Below the pieces are notes generated by a model. The model was not told where the DNA came from and ran no database searches. It worked only from the letters and a program-made list of their open reading frames with translations. Both the position numbers and the translations under genes were made by a program. A stretch of 14,395 nt of DNA from BMS3Bbin07 sp036244995 (GTDB taxonomy: Bacteria > Nitrospirota > Thermodesulfovibrionia > Thermodesulfovibrionales > JdFR-85), in assembly GCA_036244995.1 (NCBI GenBank), contig BTTF01000057.1, forward strand, positions 1-14,395, read 5' to 3'. Shown here one piece after another: positions 1 through 7,056 of the stretch (position 1 is its first letter; each line of letters begins with the position of its first letter).

Positions 1-35
1 TACTGATATTGCAAGAAACTTTAAGAAAGATGAGA

Positions 36-189
36 AGCGCATGGAGCATAGCGCATAGCGCATGGCGTTAAAGACAAAGCGTTAAGAATCCCGCGTCCTG
101 CACGCTATGCGCTATGCCCTTTGCGTCTTCTTATCTTTAAACGCTATGCGCTATGCTCCATGCGTCTTATCCTTAAACGCTTTGCCCTT
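36..189. repeat. Heptamer and inverted-repeat array next to scpB
   Basis: Positions 36-67 are four to five tandem copies of a degenerate heptamer AGCGCAT (variants GGAGCAT, GGCG). A 23-base perfect inverted copy is present: 38-60 is the reverse complement of 142-164, with 81 bases between. The right side is also a direct repeat of about 39 bases: 103-141 and 142-180 share a 15-base CGCTATGCGCTATGC start and then GCGTCTT and TTAAA blocks, with a partial third unit at 178-187. The array ends three bases before the scpB stop codon. No ORF in it is credible. It looks like a dispersed intergenic repeat or a strong cruciform/hairpin at the scpB 3' end. Which gene lies further left cannot be seen. 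Confidence 0.85.
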
Positions 190-714
190 TTACAACTCGT
201 CAGGGTTCAAATCCCGCATGGTCGGCAATTCCGAGAGGTCCTTGAGCCCGAAATGCTGAAGGAACTCCCTGGAGGTCCCGTAAATGAGAGGCCGGCCCGG
301 TACCTCTTTCTTTCCCACAATTCTGATAAACCGTCTTTCGAGCAGACTCTTTATAACACCGTCGGAATTGACCCCCCGCAGTTGCTCAAGCTCTGCCTTT
401 GTAATGGGCTGTCTGTAAGCCACAATGGAAAGGGTTTCAAGGGCTGCTATCGAGAGTTTCTGTGGTGTTGTGGCCTTGAGCTTCTTAATCCATTGTGAAT
501 ACTCCGGGTTTGATACCATCTGGTACCCCTCTGCAACTTCAACCAGGAGTATGCCTCCTTTCCGGTTCCTGTATTCAGCCATAAGCTCATTCAGCAAAAA
601 GCTTATCTCTCCTGTAGAGAGCTCTGTTATCTTCTGGAGGTCTTTCAGGTTAAGGGGAGTTCCCGAAATAAAGAGTACTGACTCTAAAAGAGCCCTTTTC
701 TGTTCCTTTTCCAT
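190..714 (-). CDS. scpB: Segregation and condensation protein B (ScpB)
   Basis: ScpB is the winged-helix (kite) subunit that binds the kleisin ScpA in the SMC-ScpAB condensin complex, which organises and segregates the chromosome in the cytoplasm. The 174-residue product has the usual length. Two winged-helix segments are visible: residues 5-75, beginning RALLESVLFISGTPL, and residues 85-160. The second carries the family signatures LSIAALETLSIVAYRQPIT (87-105), RGVNSDGV (113-120), PGRPLIYGT (139-147) and FLQHFGL (151-157). The ATG at 714 follows AAGGA at a spacing of 4 bases, which supports this start. scpA usually sits directly upstream of scpB, but here the upstream side is a divergent intergenic region, so scpA must be elsewhere. 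A promoter is visible at 765-793. Identification is firm. Confidence 0.96.
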   Translation of the reverse strand: MEKEQKRALLESVLFISGTPLNLKDLQKITELSTGEISFLLNELMAEYRNRKGGILLVEVAEGYQMVSNPEYSQWIKKLKATTPQKLSIAALETLSIVAYRQPITKAELEQLRGVNSDGVIKSLLERRFIRIVGKKEVPGRPLIYGTSREFLQHFGLKDLSELPTMRDLNPDEL

Positions 715-764
715 AGGTTCCTTGTCCTTGGTTATTTTTGAGGCTGATAACGTGCATTTATTCT

Positions 765-793
765 ATCATAAAGGCGTTCATTTTGAGTCACAA
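765..793 (-). promoter_or_regulatory. Sigma70-type promoter of scpB
   Basis: On the minus strand a -35 box TTGTGA (788-793) and a -10 box TATGAT (765-770) are separated by exactly 17 bases. They match the consensus at 4/6 and 5/6. Transcription would begin near 758, leaving a leader of about 45 bases before the scpB start. It is the only good leftward promoter seen here and fits scpB being the first gene of its unit. Confidence 0.6.
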
Positions 794-821
794 ATACCGA
801 TATATCCTCTGTAACGGGGAG

Positions 822-862
822 ACCGGAAAGCCCTTTATTCATAAGGGCTATCCGGTGTTTTT
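822..862 (+). terminator. Rightward intrinsic terminator-like hairpin 1
   Basis: ACCGGA (822-827) pairs with TCCGGT (851-856), and inside that GCCCTT (830-835) pairs with AAGGGC (843-848) around the loop TATTCAT. One A-A mismatch interrupts an otherwise continuous stem. GTTTTT follows at 857-862. The T-tract exists only on the right, so it would act on plus-strand transcripts. It lies between divergent genes, where no incoming rightward transcript is expected, so it may end a small RNA or be part of the ino1 leader. Confidence 0.6.
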
Positions 863-946
863 GGTCACATGCACTTCTTGTTTTTTTCTGACTGATGATG
901 CTATATTGATTACGGCTCGTGTATGTTATCCCTGATAAGTTTTACG

Positions 947-966
947 CCCCGCATTTTTTTGCGGGG
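947..966 (+). other. Stable hairpin 2 in the scpB-ino1 intergenic region
   Basis: CCCCGCA (947-953) pairs perfectly with TGCGGGG (960-966) around a six-T loop. Neither strand has a good T-tract behind it: the plus side reads GTAGTTTCGC. I therefore call it a hairpin and not a terminator. It is the middle one of three stable stems in this region. Confidence 0.6.
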
Positions 967-1034
967 GTAGTTTCGCTAACATATCTGTTGAAAATCCTCT
1001 TGAGAGAACACCTTAATAAGTACGTAACTGTACT

Positions 1035-1076
1035 TCCGGGTTTTAGGGGCAAAGCCCGGATATTTTCTTTTTTATT
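1035..1076 (+). terminator. Rightward intrinsic terminator or attenuator before ino1
   Basis: TCCGGGTTTT (1035-1044) pairs with AAAGCCCGGA (1051-1060), ten pairs including one T-G, around the loop AGGGGC. The T-rich run TATTTTCTTTTTTATT (1061-1076) follows directly. This is a textbook intrinsic terminator in the plus orientation, 74 bases before the ino1 start. Either ino1 has a promoter in the short space after it, where I see no clear one, or it attenuates a longer ino1 transcript. Confidence 0.7.
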
Positions 1077-1149
1077 CCCCTCCTGTATCAGAGTGCGAAG
1101 TTACAGGAATTGATCAGGTCGGCAATACTGCTTCATCAGGAGGTATAGT

Positions 1150-2247
1150 ATGAGAAAGATAATAAAGATTGTCATTATTGGTGTGGGAAACTGTGCCAGC
1201 TCCCTGATGCAGGGTATTTACTATTACAGGAACAAGACAGTGGAGGATGTTGCAGGTCTTATGCACTGGGATATTGGTGGTTATAATCCCGGTGACATTG
1301 AGGTTGTTGCTGCAATTGATATTGACAGGAGAAAGGTTGGCAGAGATGTGAGCGAGGCAATCTTTGCCCTTCCTAACTGTACCTCCGTATTTCAGAAAGA
1401 TATCCCCGTAACCGGTGTAAAAGTAGTCATGGGGAGGGTGCTTGACGGTATTGCCCCACACATGAAGGAGTATTCCGGAGATGAAACCTTTCTGCTTTCA
1501 GATATGCCGGAGGCTGATATTGTGAAGGTGATGAGAGAGAGTGGAGCTGAGATTGCCTTAAACTATCTCCCTGTAGGGTCGGAGGCGGCGGCCAAATATT
1601 ATACCGAATGCTGTCTTGAGGCCGGGGTAGCCTTTATTAACTGTATGCCTGTTTTTATTGTCTCTGACCGTAAATGGGCAGACAGGTTCAGCCGGAAAGG
1701 TATTCCGGCAGTAGGGGATGATATAAAGGCCCAGATCGGCGCTACAATAACCCACCGGACACTGACAAAACTCTTTTCAGACAGGGGAGTCAGGCTTGAA
1801 CGGACTTACCAGCTCAATACAGGTGGTAACACGGATTTTCTCAATATGCTGGCACGTGACAGGCTCAGGTCAAAAAAAGTATCAAAAACAGAGGCTGTAC
1901 AGTCAGTGCTTTCAGAACCCCTGGATCCAAAGAACATCCATATAGGCCCTTCCGATTATATCCCATGGCTCAAGGATAACAAGGTCTGTTTTCTCAGGAT
2001 GGAAGGGAAGACGTTTGGTGGTGTTCCGATGGAGCTGGAGCTGAGGCTGTCGGTGGAGGACTCTCCAAACTCTGCCGGTTGTGCAATTGATGCAATAAGA
2101 TGCTGCAAGCTGGCGATAGAGAAAAAGACAGGCGGGCCTCTTACATCAATTTCAGCCTATACCATGAAACACCCGCCGCAGCAGTTTCCCGACAATACAG
2201 CAAGGAAGATGGTTGAAGAGTTTATCTCGGGTGAACGTGAGCGCTGA
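1150..2247 (+). CDS. ino1: Inositol-3-phosphate synthase (myo-inositol-1-phosphate synthase)
   Basis: The enzyme converts glucose 6-phosphate to 1L-myo-inositol 3-phosphate using bound NAD. This is the first step to inositol phospholipids and other inositol compounds. The 365-residue length fits the short bacterial/archaeal form and not the roughly 510-residue eukaryotic one. Visible features are the Rossmann motif GVGNCASSL (11-19), LNYLPVGSE (137-145), GIPAVGDDIKAQIGATITHR (184-203) with K193 in the active-site region and K207 shortly after, and LNTGGNTDFLNML (222-234). The start follows a strong AGGAGGT at 1138-1144, five bases before ATG. The gene appears to stand alone: the next features downstream are leftward, and no inositol monophosphatase or lipid synthase is in view. 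Three stable hairpins precede it. Identification is firm; which inositol product the cell makes is unknown. Confidence 0.95.
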   Translation: MRKIIKIVIIGVGNCASSLMQGIYYYRNKTVEDVAGLMHWDIGGYNPGDIEVVAAIDIDRRKVGRDVSEAIFALPNCTSVFQKDIPVTGVKVVMGRVLDGIAPHMKEYSGDETFLLSDMPEADIVKVMRESGAEIALNYLPVGSEAAAKYYTECCLEAGVAFINCMPVFIVSDRKWADRFSRKGIPAVGDDIKAQIGATITHRTLTKLFSDRGVRLERTYQLNTGGNTDFLNMLARDRLRSKKVSKTEAVQSVLSEPLDPKNIHIGPSDYIPWLKDNKVCFLRMEGKTFGGVPMELELRLSVEDSPNSAGCAIDAIRCCKLAIEKKTGGPLTSISAYTMKHPPQQFPDNTARKMVEEFISGERER

Positions 2248-2294
2248 TCGGTTTACAAGGACAGTATGAATCCTGAAATTATGAAATACGAAAT

Positions 2295-2371
2295 TGGCGC
2301 GCCCAGGAGGATTTGAACCCCCAACCTACGGATTCGTAGTCCGACGCTCTATCCAGTTGAGCTATGGGCGC
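2295..2371 (-). tRNA. tRNA-Arg (anticodon ACG)
   Basis: Read on the minus strand, the acceptor stem GCGCCCA (2371-2365) pairs perfectly with TGGGCGC (2305-2299). The D arm contains AGCTC..GAGC. The anticodon arm CGGAC-TACGAAT-CCG has loop CTACGAA with anticodon ACG. The T arm is GGGGGTTCAAATCCTCC. The discriminator is G (2298), and CCA is encoded at 2297-2295. The length is 77 bases with CCA. ACG is normally edited to ICG and reads CGU, CGC and CGA arginine codons. Confidence 0.97.
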
Positions 2372-2431
2372 ATTGTTTTAGATTGCTTGAGATCATGAAG
2401 CCACAGGGGACAAAAAACTATAGAACTATAA

Positions 2432-2461
2432 ATATTAGCAATTCTTCCGGGCCATTGTCAA
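2432..2461 (-). promoter_or_regulatory. Promoter of tRNA-Arg
   Basis: A consensus -35 TTGACA (2456-2461, minus strand) lies 18 bases before TAATAT (2432-2437). Transcription would begin near 2425 and give a leader of about 55 bases before the tRNA 5' end at 2371. The tRNA therefore does not depend on readthrough from nadC, which lies upstream in the same orientation. Confidence 0.65.
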
Positions 2462-2531
2462 TTTGTTTGCTTTAGTAAAGAACCGGTCTGCTTTTAACCC
2501 TGAACCTGGTTTATAATCGCTGGTCCCGGGT

Positions 2532-3377
2532 CTAAACTATCTTCATGCTTATATCAACAGATGGGGCAGAGTGGGTCAGTGCCCCAACAGAGATAAAGTC
2601 TACACCTGTAAGGGCTATTCCGCGTACGTTGTCAATGCTTACACCCCCTGATGCCTCAAGAAGTGGCGAGGGTCTGTGTTCATGAGTAATTCTTACAGCC
2701 TCCTTCATCAGCTCAACGGACATATTATCAAGCATGATGATATCCGCCCCTGTATGCAGTGCCTCCGTCAGTTCTTCAATGTTCTTTACCTCAACCTCAA
2801 TCTTCATCAGGTGATGGGCCTTTCCCCCGACACTTTCAACTGCGTTTTTAATCCCCCCCGCTGCCATTATATGGTTATCCTTGATGAGAATCCCGTCGTA
2901 AAGACCAAAACGGTGATTATGTCCACCTCCTGTTCTGACGGCGTATTTTTCAAGGTATCTCATGTTTGGGCTTGTCTTTCTTGTATCCACAATACGGGCT
3001 CCCGTGTCATTTATGAGCTTCACAAAGCTGTTTGTCAGGGTGGCAATGCCGGAGAGTCTCTGCATTATATTAAGCGCCAGTCTCTCACCCGTCAGCAGTC
3101 CTGCAGTCGGGCCTATCAGGGAGGCTATGACCGCTCCTTCTTTTAGCGGGTTTCCGTCGGACAGGATTTCTTTTAAGCTTATCCCCGGGTCTGTTATATT
3201 AAAGACCTCCCTGGCAAACGGCAGGCCCGAGAGGATAAAGTCCTCTTTTGCAAGGATAACGGCCTCTGAGACGTGATTATCCGGGATAATAAATTCGGTT
3301 GTAAGGTCACCATGGCCTAAATCCTCATTCAGGGCATGAATGAGAAATTCTCTGACCGAACTATATACATAATGCAC
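2532..3377 (-). CDS. nadC: Nicotinate-nucleotide pyrophosphorylase, carboxylating (quinolinate phosphoribosyltransferase)
   Basis: NadC joins quinolinate and PRPP to give nicotinate mononucleotide, CO2 and pyrophosphate in de novo NAD synthesis. The 281 residues match the family length. Signatures seen are EDLGHGDLTTE (18-28) near the N terminus, DTRKTSPNMRYLEKYAV (131-147) with the quinolinate/PRPP-binding Arg and Lys, GGGHNHR (150-156), KDNH (166-169), LDNMS (216-220) and EASGGV (241-246). The start is GTG (3375-3377), six bases after GAGGGG; the alternatives further in have no such site. The gene follows the 160-residue repeat protein by 72 bases in the same orientation, probably on the valS transcript. 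nadA and nadB are not in the window. Its product is also upstream of the NaAD that LarB uses, a metabolic link only. Confidence 0.96.
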   Translation of the reverse strand: MHYVYSSVREFLIHALNEDLGHGDLTTEFIIPDNHVSEAVILAKEDFILSGLPFAREVFNITDPGISLKEILSDGNPLKEGAVIASLIGPTAGLLTGERLALNIMQRLSGIATLTNSFVKLINDTGARIVDTRKTSPNMRYLEKYAVRTGGGHNHRFGLYDGILIKDNHIMAAGGIKNAVESVGGKAHHLMKIEVEVKNIEELTEALHTGADIIMLDNMSVELMKEAVRITHEHRPSPLLEASGGVSIDNVRGIALTGVDFISVGALTHSAPSVDISMKIV

Positions 3378-3449
3378 TATATTCCCCTCTTTTCGTTCTA
3401 ACGGTACCCTGTCGTCTCTCTGAGGCCGGGAGGTTCATTAAAACTAAGC

Positions 3450-3932
3450 TTATCTATTCTTCAGGAGTGACAGAAATCCAATGAGTCCACCTATAACTGC
3501 ACCAAGCGAAAGGGTTGACTTCCAGTCAAAAACAGTCTGCACATTTCCCTGTACTTTACCGGCGAGCAGGAAGATACTCCTTGTGTTGTCAGCCTTGATA
3601 TCCCGGGCTGCAATGACACAGGATGCGCTCTGTTTCATTTCAGCATTTCCCCTTGATACGATCAGCGGTGCAAAGGATGATTCCACGGAGGTGTTGCTGC
3701 CGGAAGTGATAATGCTTATGCTCTGGTTAACCCTGACATCTCCACCCTTGATAAGACATGCCGCTCCCTGTGTTACCTCAACCCTCTCACCATCAATGCT
3801 GAGGGCCCCAACCTGTTGTAACTCCACATGTCCACCCTCTACAGACCTGACGGTGCTCTGTACAACATTTACAAATTCAGCATCTATAAGACTGAGGTCT
3901 TTCTTTTCAACATCCCTCTTTTTTTCACTCAT
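3450..3932 (-). CDS. Unrecognised 15-residue-repeat protein with C-terminal membrane anchor
   Basis: I do not recognise the family. The 160-residue product starts with a charged tail (residues 1-12). About seven imperfect repeats of 15 residues follow (roughly 19-134). A key polar residue recurs at Q25, Q40, Q55, Q70, S85, Q101 and N116, flanked by alternating hydrophobics, with Gly or Ser at the turn (for example VEVTQGAACLIKGGD). Such a strict short period suggests a small beta-solenoid, as in polymer-forming bactofilins, although no bactofilin signature is plain. Residues 141-157 (LSLGAVIGGLIGFLSLL) form one hydrophobic segment before KNR, suggesting a tail anchor with the repeats in the cytoplasm; no signal peptide is seen. 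Its ATG lies inside the last codons of valS (shared ATGAGTGA, 8-base overlap), after GGGGGG, so the two are probably translationally coupled. Function unknown. Confidence 0.85.
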   Translation of the reverse strand: MSEKKRDVEKKDLSLIDAEFVNVVQSTVRSVEGGHVELQQVGALSIDGERVEVTQGAACLIKGGDVRVNQSISIITSGSNTSVESSFAPLIVSRGNAEMKQSASCVIAARDIKADNTRSIFLLAGKVQGNVQTVFDWKSTLSLGAVIGGLIGFLSLLKNR

Positions 3933-6771
3933 TATCTTTCCCCCCGAGCTCTTGCAGTTTATTTATACTCTCGATAATCCTCTCCTTTTTTTGCATAAAC
4001 TCATTATACTTTATTTTCTCTTTCTCAACAACATTCCTTGGTGCCTTTCTTATGAAATCTTCATTGAGAAGCTTCCTGTCAAGAGACGAAATGGATTGAT
4101 CGACCTTTTGCATATCCTTCCTGAGTCTTTTGGTTTCCGCATCGACATTCAACAGCCCTTCGAGCGGGACATAAACCTCAAGGTGGTCCCTGACCGAAGT
4201 GGCAACTCCCTTTCCTTTTGTAACATCCGTCCCTATGCTGAGTTCCCTGGTCTTTGCAAGTTTGCTTATATACAGAGAGTTTCCGGCAAGTATTTCCTCT
4301 ATTTCCTTATTGTAGGGTCTGACGAGTACGAAGAGCTCAAGAGACGGTGGTATGTTTAATTCACCGCGAATCGTCCTGATTCCTGTAATAGCCTCCATAA
4401 TATAGGACATCTTTTCCTCGGCCTCAATATCTCTTTCCTTATAATAGGGGAACGGACTGAGCATGATACTATCCCCCTTGTGGGGAATTGTCTGCCAGAC
4501 CTCCTCTGTAACAAACGGCATAAATGGATGCAGCAGCCGGAGAGAGCCTTCGAGGATATAAAGCAGGCATTTCAGTGTTGCCCTCCGGAGTGCGTCATTG
4601 TTTGTATTATTATAAATAACGGGTTTTGAGAGTTCTATGTACCAGTCACAGAATTCATGCCAGATGAATTGATAGATTGAAGTGGCTGCATCGTTGAACC
4701 TGTATTCCGTCAGGGCAGCGTTAATGTCGTCCGAAGTTTTTGCAAGCCTGCTCAGTATCCATCTTCCCGGGGCATCAAGGTCTTCCTGCCAGTTGTTCCC
4801 GTTTGATGGTAATGCTTCTTCTCCCGCTATATTCGTATTTATAAACCTCGAAGCGTTCCATAGCTTGTTAATGAAATTCTTGTATCCCTCAACCCTCTCC
4901 TCCGAGAATTTTATATCCCTTCCCTGTGCGGCAAAGGCTGTAAGTGTGAACCTGAAGGCATCTGCCCCGTATTTATCAATCAATATGAGCGGATCAATTA
5001 CATTACCCTTTGACTTGCTCATCTTCTGTCCCTTCATATCCCTGACGAGTGCATGGATATAAACATCTCTGAACGGTACGTCATCCATAAATTTCAGGCC
5101 CATCATTATCATCCTTGCAACCCAGAAGAATAGTATATCGAATCCTGTAATCAGTACATTGGTGGGATAGAATGCCTCAATATCCTCTGTCTTCTCAGGC
5201 CAGCCAAGGGTGGAAAAGGGCCAAAGGGCAGATGAAAACCAGGTGTCCAGTACATCAGGGTCGCGTAGCAGTTCCTTGCTGCCGCAAAACGGACATTCTC
5301 CGGGGTCCTGTCTTGAACATATCGGTGTTACGGATTTATCTATCTTGACCGTATTGGCATTTTTCATAATATCTTCAGGAGCGAGGCCTCTCAGCCTTAA
5401 TTCCGTGTATGTTCCGGCCTGAACGCTGTCACCGCCAACATTCAGGGGCTTGTGGAAACTTATATATATGAGGTCTCCATGGTGTTGTCCTTCCTCTGTC
5501 CTGCAGTAAGGGCAATACCAGACGGGTATTTGATGACCCCACCATATCTGTCTGGATATGCACCAGTCTCTTATGTTTTCCATCCAGGCATAATAGCTGT
5601 TTGCCCAGCCCTCGGGTATAATCTGAATCCTTTCGTCCCGTACAGCCTTTATTGCGTCTTCGGCAAGTTCCTTGACATTTACATACCACTGTACTGTTGA
5701 GAAGGGTTCAATTATTGTCTTGCACCTGTAACAGTGTCCAACGGAGTGGACGTGTTTTTGTTCTTTCTCGATAAGGTCGAGTTCCTTTAAATCCTCAATT
5801 ACCTTTTTTCTGCATTCATACCTGTCAAGTCCGGCATACTTTTTCCCTGCAGTATCCGTCATTGTTCCGTCTTCGGCAATAACCGTGATAAAGGGGAGGT
5901 TAGGGGTCTGCCTTCTGGCCATTGCCTCGTCATTAAAGTCATGCGCAGGGGTGACCTTTACAGCTCCGGTGCCGAACCGGGGGTCTACCATCTCATCTGC
6001 AATTATGGGGATTTCCCGTCTTGTCAGTGGGAGTTTGATCCTCTTGCCTATAAAGTCTTTATACCTGCCGTCTTCCGGGTGTACGGCTACGGCACTGTCG
6101 CCAAGCATGGTCTCAGGCCTTGTAGTGGCCACTACTATGTATCCGCTGTTGTCGGTCAGGGGGTAACGTATGTATATGAGCTTTCCCTCAAGGTCTTCAT
6201 GTTCCACCTCAAGATCGGAAAGAGCCGTATGACACCTTGGGCACCAGTTGATCAGCCGGAGGTCCCTGTAGATCAGACCATCCTGAAAGAGTCTCACAAA
6301 GACTTCCCTGACAGCCTCTGAAAGCCCCTCGTCGAGTGTGAACCTCTGTCTTGACCAGTCACAGGAGGCGCCCAGACGCTTGAGCTGGTTGATTATCCTC
6401 TCCCCATAGTCCTCCTTCCACTGCCACACCTTCCGTATGAATTCCTTTCTGCCAAGGGTAAAACGGTCAATTCCCTCTTTTGCCAGTTCTCTCTCTACTA
6501 CATTCTGTGTTGCGATGCCGGCATGGTCGGTTCCCGGCAGCCACAATGCCCTGTAGCCATGCATTCTTTTCCACCGGATAAGTATATCCTGAAGGGTTGC
6601 GTTAAGGGCGTGTCCCATATGTAAAGAGCCCGTGACATTCGGAGGAGGGATTACTATACTGTATGCCTCTCCGTCCGGGTTTACCTCCGGCTTGAAAAAT
6701 CCTTTCTTTTCCCAGAGTTCATACCATTTCATCTCGTCTTCGAACCTGTAGTTCTTCTCAAGCTCACTCAT
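3925..6771 (-). CDS. valS: Valyl-tRNA synthetase
   Basis: This class I synthetase charges tRNA-Val and hydrolyses mischarged Thr-tRNA. Of 948 residues, the catalytic core carries PPPNVTGSLHMGH (42-54, HIGH motif) and KMSKS (583-587). The CP1 editing domain has TTRPETMLGDSAVAVHPED (216-234) and GTGAVKVTPAHDFND (267-281). Possible zinc pairs are C177/C180 with C347/C350, and C420/C423 with C493/C496. DVLDTWFSSALWPFSTLGWP (506-525) is typical. Residues from about 875 to 945 form the C-terminal coiled-coil arm. The protein is about 70 residues longer than common bacterial ValRS, largely because the second Cys-pair region has an insertion (about 424-484). The start has AGGAG eight bases upstream. 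It leads a transcript with the repeat protein and nadC. Promoter at 6932-6960. Confidence 0.97.
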   Translation of the reverse strand: MSELEKNYRFEDEMKWYELWEKKGFFKPEVNPDGEAYSIVIPPPNVTGSLHMGHALNATLQDILIRWKRMHGYRALWLPGTDHAGIATQNVVERELAKEGIDRFTLGRKEFIRKVWQWKEDYGERIINQLKRLGASCDWSRQRFTLDEGLSEAVREVFVRLFQDGLIYRDLRLINWCPRCHTALSDLEVEHEDLEGKLIYIRYPLTDNSGYIVVATTRPETMLGDSAVAVHPEDGRYKDFIGKRIKLPLTRREIPIIADEMVDPRFGTGAVKVTPAHDFNDEAMARRQTPNLPFITVIAEDGTMTDTAGKKYAGLDRYECRKKVIEDLKELDLIEKEQKHVHSVGHCYRCKTIIEPFSTVQWYVNVKELAEDAIKAVRDERIQIIPEGWANSYYAWMENIRDWCISRQIWWGHQIPVWYCPYCRTEEGQHHGDLIYISFHKPLNVGGDSVQAGTYTELRLRGLAPEDIMKNANTVKIDKSVTPICSRQDPGECPFCGSKELLRDPDVLDTWFSSALWPFSTLGWPEKTEDIEAFYPTNVLITGFDILFFWVARMIMMGLKFMDDVPFRDVYIHALVRDMKGQKMSKSKGNVIDPLILIDKYGADAFRFTLTAFAAQGRDIKFSEERVEGYKNFINKLWNASRFINTNIAGEEALPSNGNNWQEDLDAPGRWILSRLAKTSDDINAALTEYRFNDAATSIYQFIWHEFCDWYIELSKPVIYNNTNNDALRRATLKCLLYILEGSLRLLHPFMPFVTEEVWQTIPHKGDSIMLSPFPYYKERDIEAEEKMSYIMEAITGIRTIRGELNIPPSLELFVLVRPYNKEIEEILAGNSLYISKLAKTRELSIGTDVTKGKGVATSVRDHLEVYVPLEGLLNVDAETKRLRKDMQKVDQSISSLDRKLLNEDFIRKAPRNVVEKEKIKYNEFMQKKERIIESINKLQELGGKDNE

Positions 6772-6848
6772 ATCAAAAGCTCCTGTTCCTGTTATTTCGA
6801 TAGAAAATTTGTTTCAGCATGATTGTGCCCTGTACTGTATTCTTTTAT

Positions 6849-6876
6849 TTGTTAAGAGCGGTCTGGTTTTTAACAA
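6849..6876 (-). other. Stem-loop in valS leader
   Basis: TTGTTAA (6849-6855) and TTAACAA (6870-6876) are perfect inverse complements around a 14-base loop, inside the predicted leader of about 155 nt of valS. The stem is AT-rich and has no terminator T-tract. The leader lacks the conserved T-box sequence and a following terminator/antiterminator, so I do not call a T-box. Confidence 0.35.
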
Positions 6877-6931
6877 CTCAAGGTTATCTCTGAATAAATC
6901 CTTATTACAGAAGATGTATTGGGTGGGGAAA

Positions 6932-6960
6932 ATTATATATTTTTTTGTCCCTTACGTCAA
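6932..6960 (-). promoter_or_regulatory. Strong sigma70-type promoter of the valS group
   Basis: On the minus strand, -35 TTGACG (6955-6960) and -10 TATAAT (6932-6937) are separated by exactly 17 bases, a near-perfect consensus. The spacer carries an A-tract and a run of seven C lies just upstream. The start would be near 6925, giving a leader of about 155 bases to valS. The rest of the 6772-7056 gap holds no gene I can support. Confidence 0.8.
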
Positions 6961-7056
6961 GGGGGGGCGAGAAAAGAATTCGGGATTCAGGCATCACTTG
7001 CAGCGTTTAAGACAGTGTTTATGTTTTAAAATTCACGGGTTAAGATAACGCTATTT

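Noticed and set aside
738..1113. Two open frames (65 and 64 codons) in the scpB-ino1 gap
   Set aside because: They have no ribosome-binding site or family resemblance and run through the terminator-like hairpins.
3481..4359. A 292-codon open frame on the plus strand
   Set aside because: It lies fully antisense to the repeat protein and the valS 3' end, both of which are supported by family signatures or overlap structure. Its composition (Ser, Leu, Thr, Pro rich) is typical of an antisense shadow.
6978..6990. ATTCGGGATTCAG, which recurs at 14122-14134
   Set aside because: A single 13-base match in a window this long is about what chance gives.
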